Shown here: positions 20,758-34,330 of the stretch, one piece after another
Position numbering within the stretch: position 1 is the stretch's first letter
Layout of the letters: every line of letters starts with the position of its first letter
Source: CALFML01 sp044222245
Lineage (GTDB): Bacteria; Myxococcota_A; Polyangia; Palsa-1104; JAEUJZ01
Length of the DNA stretch: 64,000 nt
Direction of reading: 5' to 3'
Assembly (NCBI GenBank): GCA_044222245.1
Contig: JBGANQ010000027.1
Coordinates: 1 to 64,000, forward strand
Notes under the pieces: model-generated
What the model was told of the DNA's origin: nothing
Seen by the model: the letters and a program-made list of their open reading frames with translations, nothing else
Database searches by the model: none
Translations under genes and position numbers: made by a program

Positions 20758-22026
20758 ATGCACTCGCGAGGCGCTCCAACTCTGGCGTTCCTGGTCGCCC
20801 TGGTCGGGCTGTCGCTGGCCCGGCCGGCGCCGGCCGGCGCTGCCGACGTGACGATGATCCCCTGCGGCCTGGTCGATGAGGGGACGATCCACATCGACGG
20901 CCTGCTCAGCGATTGGGAGGGGGTAAGTCCCATCATCCTCAAGGTCAACCCCGCCGCCGGCATGACCGGCCGCACGCTGGCGGTGCGGGTCAGCTGCAAC
21001 TACGGGCCGCAGAACCTGTACCTGCTGGTCGATGTCGACGATGACATCATCATCCGCAGCAAGGAGGCCGGGCCCGCCGAGGATCACCTGGAGCTCGCCT
21101 TCGGCGTCGACAGCAAGACCGGCGAGCCGCTGCGCATCGACAAGCTGCTCATCTGGCCCGGGTCTAACCCGCAGAAGCAGCCGCGCGTGGTGCGCTGGGA
21201 GGCCAAGTCGCCGCCCAAGGTGGTGCAGGGCGAGGGGCCGGCCGGCCGGGCGCCGCTCAAGGGCGGTCCGGTGTTCGAGGTCTACGACGCCCTGCAGCCG
21301 CGCGGCTACGCCGTCGAGCTGCGCCTGCCCAAAAAGATCATCCCCGGCTTCCGTGAAGGCGCGCCGCTGAAGCTGGCGATCAAGGTGGTCGACAGCGACG
21401 GCCCCGGCCCCGGCAAGCTGAGCTACGCCGAGACCTCGCCGCTCGATCGCCCAAGCCAGCTGTCCGAGATCGAGTTCGCCGAGGGCCAGTCGAGCTACGG
21501 CGATCTGCTAAAGGACCTCAACGTCCGCTCCTCCGACGTGTTCTTCGAGCGCAACGCCGACATCGGCGAGGGCCTGGGCCGCCTGCTCATGGCCGGCAAG
21601 TTCCTCGCCTTCTCCGGCAAGTCCTACGCCTACCTGGAGATGGCGCCGTCGCGCAGCGACATCAAGGACGTGCAGCTCATCGCCCTGGAGGGCGACAAGC
21701 AGGCGGTGGCGGTGCGCATCGCCGAGCACGGAAGCGGCGGCGGCCGCGAGGTGCTGCGCATCTACCGCCTCGCCGCCGGCCGCTTCGAGTCCCTGTTCGC
21801 CGCCGAGGTGGCCAAGGAGCAGGGCGCCCGCCGCCTCTCGGTGCAGGTAAACTTCGTCAAAAAGGGCAAGAGCACCGAGATCGAGCTCACCCCCCAGCCC
21901 GCCGTCGGCTTCTCCGAGGCCAGCTACGGCGAGCTCCCCGCCGAAGACCTGATCCCGATCCTGCTGCCCTGGCAGGACAAAAAGACCCGCTACATCTGGA
22001 AATCCGGCAAGTTCGCAAAGCAGTAA
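20758..22026 (+). CDS. Secreted protein with CBM9-like N-terminal domain
   Basis: The protein has 422 aa. Residues 1-28 are a signal peptide ending in Ala-Gly-Ala-Ala. The next 200 residues start with 'GTIHIDGLLSDWEG', typical of the carbohydrate-binding family 9-like fold, and continue with 'LYLLVDVDDDIIIR' and 'HLELAFGVD' strands. The rest is a beta-rich region without catalytic motifs that I recognise, ending 'RYIWKSGKFAKQ'. The role could be binding a glycan or scaffolding at the cell surface. The start is set by the signal peptide and the TATACT box. Confidence 0.75.
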   Translation: MHSRGAPTLAFLVALVGLSLARPAPAGAADVTMIPCGLVDEGTIHIDGLLSDWEGVSPIILKVNPAAGMTGRTLAVRVSCNYGPQNLYLLVDVDDDIIIRSKEAGPAEDHLELAFGVDSKTGEPLRIDKLLIWPGSNPQKQPRVVRWEAKSPPKVVQGEGPAGRAPLKGGPVFEVYDALQPRGYAVELRLPKKIIPGFREGAPLKLAIKVVDSDGPGPGKLSYAETSPLDRPSQLSEIEFAEGQSSYGDLLKDLNVRSSDVFFERNADIGEGLGRLLMAGKFLAFSGKSYAYLEMAPSRSDIKDVQLIALEGDKQAVAVRIAEHGSGGGREVLRIYRLAAGRFESLFAAEVAKEQGARRLSVQVNFVKKGKSTEIELTPQPAVGFSEASYGELPAEDLIPILLPWQDKKTRYIWKSGKFAKQ

Positions 22027-22101
22027 CCCCCCTCGCGCCTCCCCACCTCCCTCCCGCCCCACTCCTTGGGGCACTCCTTCAACCTCCCGCGGAAGCCAAT
22101 A

Positions 22102-22171
22102 GGCGTGGGCCGACCGGAGCTGCTTGTTTGTCCGCGCCAGCGGGCAAAAAAGTAGCGCAGGGACCCACGCC
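22102..22171 (+). other. Inverted-repeat region between the CBM9-like gene and the oxidoreductase
   Basis: GGCGTGGG (22102-22109) pairs with CCCACGCC (22164-22171). Inside, TTTGTCCGC (22127-22135) and GCGGGCAAA (22140-22148) form a hairpin with one mismatch, followed by AAAA. It may be a terminator for the upstream gene. The string GGCAAAA..GTAGCG resembles part of the 7095-7223 element. Confidence 0.4.
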
Positions 22172-22263
22172 GCTGCAGCCCGCCGCCTGTGCCCTCTCCT
22201 AACCTCCCCGCAGCCCTCCCCCCAGCGCTACGGCCGCCCCGCACATCCAAAAGGAGTCCGCAC

Positions 22264-22911
22264 ATGTCCAAGATCGGCATCCTGGGTTCGGGCCAAGTCG
22301 CCCAGATCCTCGCCCTCGGCTTCAACAAGCACGGGCACGACGTCATGCTCGGCAGCCGCGAGCCGGCCAAGCTCGCCGCCTGGCAGGCCGAAAAGGGCGC
22401 CGGCATCGCCCTGGGCGACTTCGCCGCCACCGCGCGCCACGCCGAGATCGTCGTCCTGGCGGTGCTCGGGCGCGCCGCCGCGAGCGCCCTGGAGCTGGCC
22501 GGCCACGACAACCTCGCCGGCAAGATCATCATCGACACCACCAACCCGATCGATGACAAGCCGCCGGTCCACGGCGTCCTGCAGTACTTCACCGGGCCCA
22601 ACGAGTCGCTCATGGAGCAGCTGCAGCACAAGGTGCCGGCCGCCCGCCTGGTCAAGGCGTTCAACTCGGTGGGCAACCCGTTCATGGTCAACCCGAGCTT
22701 CCCCGACGGCCGGCCGACGATGTTCATCTGCGGCAACGACGCCGCCGCCAAGCAGGAGGTGAGCCGGCTGTGCGACCAGTTCGGCTGGGACACCGAAGAC
22801 ATGGGCCTGGTCGAGTCGGCGCGCGCCATCGAGCCGCTGTGCCAGCTGTGGTGCGCCCGCGGCTTCAACCGCAACCAGTGGTCGCACGCCTTCAAGCTGA
22901 TCCAGGCCTAG
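22264..22911 (+). CDS. NADP oxidoreductase, coenzyme F420-dependent type
   Basis: The protein has 215 aa. The N-terminal Rossmann motif 'KIGILGSGQVAQILALGF' is followed by 'VMLGSREPAKLAAW', where Ser-Arg fits NADP phosphate recognition, and by 'IIIDTTNPI' and 'VKAFNSVGNPFMVNP'. This is the F420-type NADP reductase/YwcH-like family, many members of which act with flavin or F420 or are uncharacterised. No F420 biosynthesis genes are in the window, so the cofactor partner is unknown. AAAAGGAG lies at good spacing before ATG 22264. The gene converges with the membrane protein at 22946. Confidence 0.88.
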   Translation: MSKIGILGSGQVAQILALGFNKHGHDVMLGSREPAKLAAWQAEKGAGIALGDFAATARHAEIVVLAVLGRAAASALELAGHDNLAGKIIIDTTNPIDDKPPVHGVLQYFTGPNESLMEQLQHKVPAARLVKAFNSVGNPFMVNPSFPDGRPTMFICGNDAAAKQEVSRLCDQFGWDTEDMGLVESARAIEPLCQLWCARGFNRNQWSHAFKLIQA

Positions 22912-22945
22912 CCGGGCCGAGCCGGCCCAGCACCCGGCGGTGGCC

Positions 22946-23719
22946 CTAAGCGCGCTGCCCGCCGACCACGTAGCGCTGTAGGTACAGCCCGGTGGCCCCC
23001 AGAAATAGCGCCCACAGCGCCAGCATCGCCGCCTGGCCCCCTACGTAAAGCCGCGTCAGCTGGTTGAAGCTGGCCAGCTCGGCATCGAGGGAGCGCCCGC
23101 TCGCCTTGGCCAGCGCCGCTGCGACCTGCGGCCCCAGGTGCTCGCGCAGGGAGCGGCTGTGCACCAGGCTCACCAGGACCGAGAGCATGGCGAACGGCAG
23201 GTTGACCATGCACGCCCAGCTCCACATCGACAGCGCCCACACCTGGCGCCGCAGCACCCCCAGCGACCCCGTGAGGAGCAGCCAGCTGAGCAGCAGCTGC
23301 AGCAGCGCCATCGGGATCGTCACCGGCAGGTGCTCGTAGAGCTCGCCGCTCAGCTGCAGCGACAGGTTCTCGGCTTCCGAGCGCGGCAGGCGCAAAAACG
23401 GCTGCAGCAGCGGCTGCGCCAGCGGAATGCCCGGGCTCGCCGTGGCCTGCCCCCCGGGCGCCGCCTGCGCGCTGGCCGCCTGCAGGCTGTCAAACAGCGC
23501 CAGCTGGTGATCGCGCACCCGCGAGATGAACTCGGCGCGATCCGCCCGCACCGCCCCCAAAAGCTCGGCCAGCGAGGAGACCGCCCCCCACAGGCCGGCG
23601 AGCAGCGACAACACCGCCAGCACCCGCATGAGCAGCGGCAGCGGCCGCCGCGGTCGCCCGGCGGGCAGGCGCGGGCTCGACTCCGGGCTGCGGGCAGATG
23701 CAGAAAGAGGCGCAGTCAT
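22946..23719 (-). CDS. Multi-pass membrane protein, function unknown
   Basis: The protein has 257 aa. Four hydrophobic spans are visible, at about residues 32-54, 135-155, 165-190 and 233-252. A soluble loop of some 80 residues between spans 1 and 2 is Ala/Gln-rich. The N-terminus is basic (R/P-rich) and so probably cytoplasmic. No motif identifies a family. TACGGT lies 8 nt before ATG 23719 with no ribosome binding site, fitting a leaderless start. It lies 84 bp downstream of the TPR/PEGA gene on the same strand. Confidence 0.7.
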   Translation of the reverse strand: MTAPLSASARSPESSPRLPAGRPRRPLPLLMRVLAVLSLLAGLWGAVSSLAELLGAVRADRAEFISRVRDHQLALFDSLQAASAQAAPGGQATASPGIPLAQPLLQPFLRLPRSEAENLSLQLSGELYEHLPVTIPMALLQLLLSWLLLTGSLGVLRRQVWALSMWSWACMVNLPFAMLSVLVSLVHSRSLREHLGPQVAAALAKASGRSLDAELASFNQLTRLYVGGQAAMLALWALFLGATGLYLQRYVVGGQRA

Positions 23720-23803
23720 GCGCTGCCACCGTACCCCAAGCCCGCCACGCTGCCAAAAATTCTGCCGCCGCGGCCGCCCGCGCAGCCGCTTGCCAGGCGA
23801 GGC

Positions 23804-24922
23804 TTAGTAAAAGCGGTAGGCGGCGGCGAGGCCGAAGCTCAGGCGGGGGTCGACCAGCGGCGAGGTGAAGTTCAGCTCGACGCCGAGCACCTCGGCCCGC
23901 AGCTCGAAGGCGGGGGAGAAGCGGTAGGCGACGCTCAGCCCCGGGTGCAGGCGCACCCCGTACAGGGTGCAGGTGCCAAGCGGCGACGGCGAGGCGCAGA
24001 CCTGCTGCGCCGCCGGCGGAGCGCTAGAGCGGAACTCCAGCACGCCGAGCCCGATGTCGCCCGACAGGACGAGCTCGAGCGGAATCCGCGGCGACGGCGT
24101 CAGGGCGCCGCGCAGGCCGATGAGGAAGCCGGCGTTGGTCCACTGCTGGAGAAACTCCAGCGGCACCCGCAGCGCCAGATCGAGCGCCCCGTAGGGCCCT
24201 TCGACCATGCGATACTCGGCGCCGAAGCTCAGCGCCACCTGGTGGGGCGGAAAGTTTGTGCCCAGGATGTCCACCGCGGCGCCGACGCCCAGCACCACCG
24301 CCAGGCGGCGGGTCTTGGACTTGGGCCGGCGGTCCTCGGCGCCGACGGTCACAAGGCCCGCCCCCGGTCCGGTCTTCTCCTCGCTGAGGATGGCCTCGAA
24401 CTCGTAGGGCTGGCCGGCGCTGAACTGCTGCTCCTTGGACCAGGTGCGGTTGCCGGTGCGGACCTCGACGCGGTGGTAGCCGCCGTCCATCGGGATCGCC
24501 TGCTTCATCGGCGTCTTGCCGTACTCGTGGCCATCGACAAAGATGAAGGCGGTCTCGTCGGTCTTGATGAGCAGCTGGGCCAGCGTCTTGCGCAGCGCCT
24601 CGATGCGCTTCTCGATCTGGGCGCGATCGGACACCGTGCCCGCCTTGAGGTAAGCCTCGTAGGCCTCGATGGCGCGCACCGTGTACTCGCCGCGATCGTA
24701 GGCGCGGGCCGCGTTGAAGAGCAGATCGACGCGCTTGGACAGGTCGTAGGCCTCTTCGAACGCCTTGGCGGCCTGCCAGTAGCGACCGTTTATGAACTCC
24801 TGCTCTCCGGCGTGGTAGCGCTTGCGCGCGATCTCCAGCGCCTCATCGGCGGTGCTAGTGCCTGGACTGCCGATACTGAGCGCCCCCAGCAGCAGGCTGC
24901 CTAGCAAGACTTCGCGTATCAT
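23804..24922 (-). CDS. TPR/PEGA envelope protein with C-terminal barrel-like domain
   Basis: The protein has 372 aa, or 373 if GTG 24925 is used. A signal peptide covers residues 1-25. Two TPR-like helical repeats follow ('AEQEFINGRYWQAAKAFEEAYDL', 'AARAYDRGEYTVRAIEAYEAYLKAG'-type pattern), then a PEGA-like strand set ('TAFIFVDGHEYGKTPMKQAIPMDGGYHRVEV'). The last 160 residues alternate in the manner of an outer-membrane beta-barrel and end in Tyr-Arg-Phe-Tyr, an aromatic terminus typical of barrels. It is probably an outer-membrane protein with a periplasmic TPR arm; the partner is unknown. TATAGT lies just upstream. It is divergent from the activase operon. Confidence 0.8.
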   Translation of the reverse strand: MIREVLLGSLLLGALSIGSPGTSTADEALEIARKRYHAGEQEFINGRYWQAAKAFEEAYDLSKRVDLLFNAARAYDRGEYTVRAIEAYEAYLKAGTVSDRAQIEKRIEALRKTLAQLLIKTDETAFIFVDGHEYGKTPMKQAIPMDGGYHRVEVRTGNRTWSKEQQFSAGQPYEFEAILSEEKTGPGAGLVTVGAEDRRPKSKTRRLAVVLGVGAAVDILGTNFPPHQVALSFGAEYRMVEGPYGALDLALRVPLEFLQQWTNAGFLIGLRGALTPSPRIPLELVLSGDIGLGVLEFRSSAPPAAQQVCASPSPLGTCTLYGVRLHPGLSVAYRFSPAFELRAEVLGVELNFTSPLVDPRLSFGLAAAYRFY

Positions 24923-24930
24923 CACAGAGC

Positions 24931-24936
24931 ACTATA
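24931..24936 (-). promoter_or_regulatory. Putative -10 box (TATAGT) for the TPR/PEGA gene
   Basis: Read on the minus strand, TATAGT lies 8 nt before ATG 24922 (5 nt before GTG 24925). The surrounding 24926-24980 is unusually A/T-rich for the window. Confidence 0.5.
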
Positions 24937-25119
24937 TCGTTTATCTTACAAAATTGTTATCGCCTGATTATTGCTCACGACCTCTGCCCGCCGACCCCTA
25001 CCTCGCCTCCTTTGGCTCGACCTCTTAAGCCCCGATAGCCTGTCCGGCCACCGAATAAGCGCGTCACTTGGCCCCTGGTCACCCCGACCTGCGCGACGAG
25101 AAATACCCGCAATTTAATG

Positions 25120-25148
25120 TTGACCTCCGAGGGGGCTGCTCGTAACGT
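25120..25148 (+). promoter_or_regulatory. Promoter of the activase/dehydratase operon
   Basis: TTGACC (25120-25125) and TAACGT (25143-25148) are separated by exactly 17 bp, close to a housekeeping sigma consensus. The expected start is about 25155, leaving a leader of about 120 nt before ATG 25274. It lies in a 351-bp gene-free stretch between two divergent genes. Confidence 0.6.
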
Positions 25149-25154
25149 GTCTTC

Positions 25155-25176
25155 ATAGACTGAACTGTCAGTCTAT
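25155..25176. promoter_or_regulatory. Perfect inverted repeat, probable repressor operator
   Basis: ATAGACTGA and TCAGTCTAT are exact inverted copies (9 bp each) with the 4-bp spacer ACTG. The site begins at the predicted transcription start, where a bound protein would block RNA polymerase. The GACTG..CAGTC core resembles TetR-family operators, but no regulator gene is adjacent. Confidence 0.65.
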
Positions 25177-25273
25177 TTGGTTAGCTTGGTTTTCGCAGGT
25201 CGCACCCCAGGTCGTCCGGATCGTCATTAGGGCCATGCCCCGCTGGCGGCCCCCTGCCAGAAGGAGCCGTTTC

Positions 25274-28936
<3,663 letters not shown>

Positions 28937-28966
28937 CGGCAGGGACGAGCTCACCGCCTAGATTTC

Positions 28967-29012
28967 GCCGTCCGTGACGGCTTAGTACACTTTGCGGCGG
29001 CCACCGGCCGCC
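28967..29012 (+). other. Two perfect hairpins in the activase-dehydratase spacer
   Basis: GCCGTC-CGT-GACGGC (28967-28981) and GGCGGCC-ACC-GGCCGCC (28996-29012) lie in the 104-nt gap between the two genes. They could stabilise or cleave the operon mRNA, or cause partial termination to set the subunit ratio. No strong U-run follows either. Confidence 0.5.
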
Positions 29013-29040
29013 TGGGCACGCAGGCAACAAGGAGATCCTC

Positions 29041-30777
<1,737 letters not shown>

Positions 30778-30858
30778 GCGGTCCCCCGCTGCCCGCCGGC
30801 TCCCTCGCGGGGGCCGCGCCTCTGTCTACACTCCGACCTCTACGCTCTGACCTTTTCG

Positions 30859-30900
30859 CTTCGGCCTCTGTGCTTCGGCCTCTTCGCTTCGGCCTGCTCG
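30859..30900. repeat. Three tandem 14-bp units between convergent genes
   Basis: Units begin at 30859, 30873 and 30887, each CTTCGGCCT followed by five variable bases. They lie directly before the stop codon of the Pit permease gene, in the 125-bp convergent gap. Confidence 0.8.
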
Positions 30901-30902
30901 CT

Positions 30903-31937
30903 CTAGAAGATCAGGCTGAGGGCGTGGTAGGTGCCGTAGGCAATCAGGCCGCTGACGGGGACGGTCAGGACCCAGGCGGTGACGATGTTGCCGGCGACGC
31001 CCCAGCGAACCGCGGACAGGCGACGCGCGGCGCCGACGCCCATGATGCTGGCGCTGATGCAGTGGGTGGTCGACACGGGGATGCCGAACTTGCTGGCGGC
31101 CAGGATGGTGACGGCGCCGGCGGTCTCGGCGACGAAGCCCTGCAGCGGGGTGATGCGGATGATCTTGCTGCCCATGGTCTTGATGATGCGCTGGCCGCCG
31201 GCGGCGGTGCCCAGGGCGATCGCGCCGGCGCAGGCGACGATGACCCACAGGGGCACGGTGTGCTTGTCGCTGGCGTCGCCGGGCAGCATCCACGCCGGTA
31301 GCATGTCGCTGTGGTGGCCGGCGACCATCGACAAGAGGGCCAGGGTGATGATGCCCATCGACTTCTGGGCGTCGTTGGAGCCGTGCGCGAACGCCATCAG
31401 GCTCGCCGACAAAAGCTGCGCCCGCCGCGACATGACGTGCACGGTGGCGGTGCGGGCGCGGCGCAGCAGCCAGACCATGCCGATCATCAGAAACAGGCCC
31501 AAAAAGAAGCCGATCGCCGGCGAGCTCACCAGCGGCACCAGCACCTTCTTGTACAGCGCCCCCCACGAGAAGGCGTGCACGCCGCCGCGCGCCACCACCG
31601 CCCCGGCCAGCGCGCCGATGAGGGCGTGCGAGGAGCTCGACGGGATGCCCAGCCACCAGGTGAGCAGGTTCCACAGGCTCGCGGCGACCAGCGTCGCCAG
31701 CACCACCACCTGGGTGACCAGCGCCGGATCGGCAAAGCCGCTGGCGATGGTCTTGGCGACCGCGGTGCCGGTACAGGCGCCGACGAAGTTGAGCAGCGCC
31801 GCCAGCAGCACCGCGGTGCGCACCGGCAAAACGCCGGTCGAGACCACGGTGGCGATGGCGTTGGCGGCGTCGTGGAAGCCGTTTATGTAGTCGAAGATGA
31901 GGGCAAAGACTATGACCAGGACAAGCAGGGTCAACAT
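30903..31937 (-). CDS. Inorganic phosphate permease, Pit family
   Basis: The protein has 344 aa with about nine to ten membrane spans. It is a low-affinity metal-phosphate/cation symporter in the inner membrane. The two PiT signatures are present: 'INGFHDAANAIATVVST' near residue 20 and 'AFAHGSNDAQKSMG' in the middle, as well as 'GIPSSSSHALIGALAGA' and 'GIPVSTTHCISASIMG'. The DUF47 gene lies 60 bp upstream on the same strand, the usual two-gene unit. It is probably relevant to polyphosphate supply through Ppk1, although that gene is 24 kb away. Confidence 0.95.
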   Translation of the reverse strand: MLTLLVLVIVFALIFDYINGFHDAANAIATVVSTGVLPVRTAVLLAALLNFVGACTGTAVAKTIASGFADPALVTQVVVLATLVAASLWNLLTWWLGIPSSSSHALIGALAGAVVARGGVHAFSWGALYKKVLVPLVSSPAIGFFLGLFLMIGMVWLLRRARTATVHVMSRRAQLLSASLMAFAHGSNDAQKSMGIITLALLSMVAGHHSDMLPAWMLPGDASDKHTVPLWVIVACAGAIALGTAAGGQRIIKTMGSKIIRITPLQGFVAETAGAVTILAASKFGIPVSTTHCISASIMGVGAARRLSAVRWGVAGNIVTAWVLTVPVSGLIAYGTYHALSLIF

Positions 31938-31997
31938 GGCGGCAGAACCTGAAATAGGTCTACAAGGCGGGAAATCAGCGAGCGAGAGGCGGGCAGC

Positions 31998-32642
31998 CTA
32001 CGCATGCTTGATCGCCACGTTCTCGAGAACGTCGGCGGCGTCTTGGCAGCTGTTGAGCGCGGCTTCCAGGGCGTTGAGCACCGCCTGCTGGCGCAGGAGC
32101 TCTTTGGCGTCGACCGCCGGGTCCTTGAACAGGGCCGCCATCTCGGTCTGGTAGATCGCGTCGCCGCGCTTCTCGATGGCGACGATCTGCATGCGCGCCG
32201 GGGCGAGCTTGTCGAGCTGGTGCTGGCGGATGCTCGGCACCGTCTCGCGCAGCACCGTGGTGCCCTCGCTGAGCAGCTGCAGGAGCTCGCGCAGCGCCTG
32301 GGTCAGCTCGCGCACCACATACGACACACACGACTGCGCGGCGCTATACATGTAGTCAAGGACGTTGTCGAGCGCGGTGGCCAGCGAGTGGATGTCCTCG
32401 CGGTCGATCGGCGTTACGTAGGTCTCGTCCAGGGCCAGCATCACCGAGCGCACCATGTCGTCGCCGCGGTGCTCCAGCTGGTGGATCTGGGTGAGCAGGT
32501 GGTGGATGTTGCCGCCCGGAGTCGAGGGGAAATCCAGCATGATCTTGGCGGCGTCCGAGATCACCTCGGCGTGATCTTCGAACAGCTTGAAGAACCTGTC
32601 GTCCTTGGGAAGCAGCCAACGGATGAGTGCTTGTATCGGCAT
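31998..32642 (-). CDS. DUF47/PhoU-like Pit accessory protein
   Basis: The protein has 214 aa, the normal family size. It is an all-helical PhoU-type protein that usually pairs with Pit transporters and is thought to modulate them. The start 'MPIQALIRWLLPKDDRFFKLFEDHAEVI' and the 'HQLEHRGDDMVRSVMLALDETYVTPIDREDI' segment, with its conserved Glu/Asp metal-site positions, are typical, as is 'IEKRGDAIYQ'. It precedes the permease and is likely cotranscribed with it. Confidence 0.94.
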   Translation of the reverse strand: MPIQALIRWLLPKDDRFFKLFEDHAEVISDAAKIMLDFPSTPGGNIHHLLTQIHQLEHRGDDMVRSVMLALDETYVTPIDREDIHSLATALDNVLDYMYSAAQSCVSYVVRELTQALRELLQLLSEGTTVLRETVPSIRQHQLDKLAPARMQIVAIEKRGDAIYQTEMAALFKDPAVDAKELLRQQAVLNALEAALNSCQDAADVLENVAIKHA

Positions 32643-32776
32643 TCGCTGCGGTCTCCGAGATAGGGCGGCGCGGAGTCTGCCCTACGCGCAGTGATGATAC
32701 CAGCACAAAACTCGCTTGCGTAAGCCACGTTCGCGACCTGCGGCTACCCTCTGCAAGCTTGCGATCACGACCGCCC

Positions 32777-32834
32777 GGCCAGGTCCCGGCCAGGTCCCGG
32801 CCAGGTCCCGGCCGCCAGGTCCCGGCCAGGCCCG
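32777..32834. repeat. Tandem 11-bp repeats (GGCCAGGTCCC)
   Basis: Three perfect units (32777, 32788, 32799) are followed by two degenerate ones to about 32834. They lie in the 209-bp gap between the DUF47 gene start and the TolC-like gene end. Confidence 0.8.
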
Positions 32835-32851
32835 GCCACGTCGGGCGCTGC

Positions 32852-34306
32852 CTACGGGCCGCCGGCGCGCCCGTCGGCGGCCGGGAAGTAGCCGCTGGCG
32901 ATGAGCAGGTCGAGGTGGGCCTGGCGCCGGGTGTCCTCGACCAGAGCGGCGGCGATGGCGGCGTCGCGGGCGCGCCGCTCGGCGTCCACGACCTCGAGGT
33001 TGGTGGTCGCGCCGGCGCGGTAGGCCAGGGTCGTCAGCTGCACCGCCTGGGCGGCCAGCTCGGCGGCACGGCGCGAGGCCTGGCCGGCCTGCTCGGCGCG
33101 CTGCAGCGCCTCGTGCGCCGCCCGCACCTCCGAGCGCGCCTGCCGCTGCCCCTGCTGGATGTTAAGCTTGCTCTGGGTGTACAGCGCCAGGCGCTCGTGC
33201 TGCACCCCGTAGCGCAGGCCGCCGTCGTAGAGCGGCACGGTCAGGCTAAGCAGCGCCTGCCAGCCGAGCAGCGGCTGGGTCAGCGTCGGCGGGTTCTGGT
33301 AAAACGGCCCCACCGAGCCGACCAGCGTCGGCAGGTAGTCGACCCAGCTGTCGCGGAAAAGCCGCGCCGCCGCCCACGCCCGCAGCTGCAGGAGCCGCAG
33401 ATCGCCGCGCAGGACCAGCGCATCGTCGCCCAGTCGCTCCGCCCCGCCGCCGAGCTCGGGGGGCACCGCGAGCTCGGGGTCGCCCGCGCAGTCCACCGCC
33501 TGATCGGCCCCGACGAGCACGCCCAGCGCCTCGCGGGCCCGCACGAGCGCGCTGTGGGCCGCCTCCAGCTGCGCCTCGCTCGTCGCCAGCTCCTGCCCGG
33601 CGCGCACCTGGTCCAGGTAGTTGCCGACACCGCCCTGGTAGCGCTGCGCGGCATACTGGTAGTGGGCCTGCGCGACGTCGCGGGCGCTGGTGCTGACCTG
33701 CAGCAGCCGCCCCTGGGTGACCACCGCCAGGTAGGCCCGCGCGGTGGCGATCGCCAGCATCCGGCCCGTCTCGCGGGCGCCGCCCTGGGCGACCTTCACC
33801 GCGTCGGCGGCGTGCAGCCACTGCGCCCACCGCGAGGGGGCGAGCAGCGGCGCCGCCACCGTCAGGTTCCCGGCCAGCTGGTTGGCCCCGGCGATGACGC
33901 GGCCGCTGCCCGGCGGCCCGTCCGCCGACTCAAGGACGCGATCGCCGTCGAGCCGCAGGTAGCTGACGGCCAGGCTCAGGGTCGGCAGGGCGCCGGCGCG
34001 GGCCTGCTCGACCAGGGCCTGGGCGCGCCGGATGTCCTGCTGGGCGGCTAGCACGGTGGGGTTGCGGCGCAGCGCCTGCTCGATCGCCTCTTCGAAGGTG
34101 AGCCGCGTCGACTCGGGGTCACTGGCGGCGGGGCGCGGGCTTGCCGGCAAGGGCTGCGACTCGAGCGGGGCCGCGGCGCCAGCGATCCTGGGCAGCAGCG
34201 CGAGCACCGCCGTCGCCAGCCAGCCGTTGCGGGTCCGCGCTCGCGCCCCTGATTTGGCCGCCCCGCGGCACCTGCACACAGAAGGAGTCGTCTTCACGGC
34301 TCTCAT
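32852..34306 (-). CDS. TolC-like outer-membrane efflux protein
   Basis: The protein has 484 aa, the usual TolC-family length. A basic N-terminus and hydrophobic stretch (about residues 28-46) form the export signal. The OEP domain shows 'LTFEEAIEQALRRNPTVLAAQQDIRRAQALVEQARAGALPTLSLAVSY' and a second repeat with 'DLRLLQLRAWAAARLFRDSWVDYLPTLVGSV'. Long coiled helices near the C-terminus ('RSEVRAAHEALQRAEQAGQASRRAAELAAQAV') complete the two-fold repeat. It forms the outer-membrane channel of tripartite exporters or type I secretion. No inner-membrane pump or adaptor is adjacent. The gene starts 24 bp downstream of the PfkB gene. Confidence 0.92.
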   Translation of the reverse strand: MRAVKTTPSVCRCRGAAKSGARARTRNGWLATAVLALLPRIAGAAAPLESQPLPASPRPAASDPESTRLTFEEAIEQALRRNPTVLAAQQDIRRAQALVEQARAGALPTLSLAVSYLRLDGDRVLESADGPPGSGRVIAGANQLAGNLTVAAPLLAPSRWAQWLHAADAVKVAQGGARETGRMLAIATARAYLAVVTQGRLLQVSTSARDVAQAHYQYAAQRYQGGVGNYLDQVRAGQELATSEAQLEAAHSALVRAREALGVLVGADQAVDCAGDPELAVPPELGGGAERLGDDALVLRGDLRLLQLRAWAAARLFRDSWVDYLPTLVGSVGPFYQNPPTLTQPLLGWQALLSLTVPLYDGGLRYGVQHERLALYTQSKLNIQQGQRQARSEVRAAHEALQRAEQAGQASRRAAELAAQAVQLTTLAYRAGATTNLEVVDAERRARDAAIAAALVEDTRRQAHLDLLIASGYFPAADGRAGGP

Positions 34307-34330
34307 CTCTATGTGAGATGGCTGGTGCGG

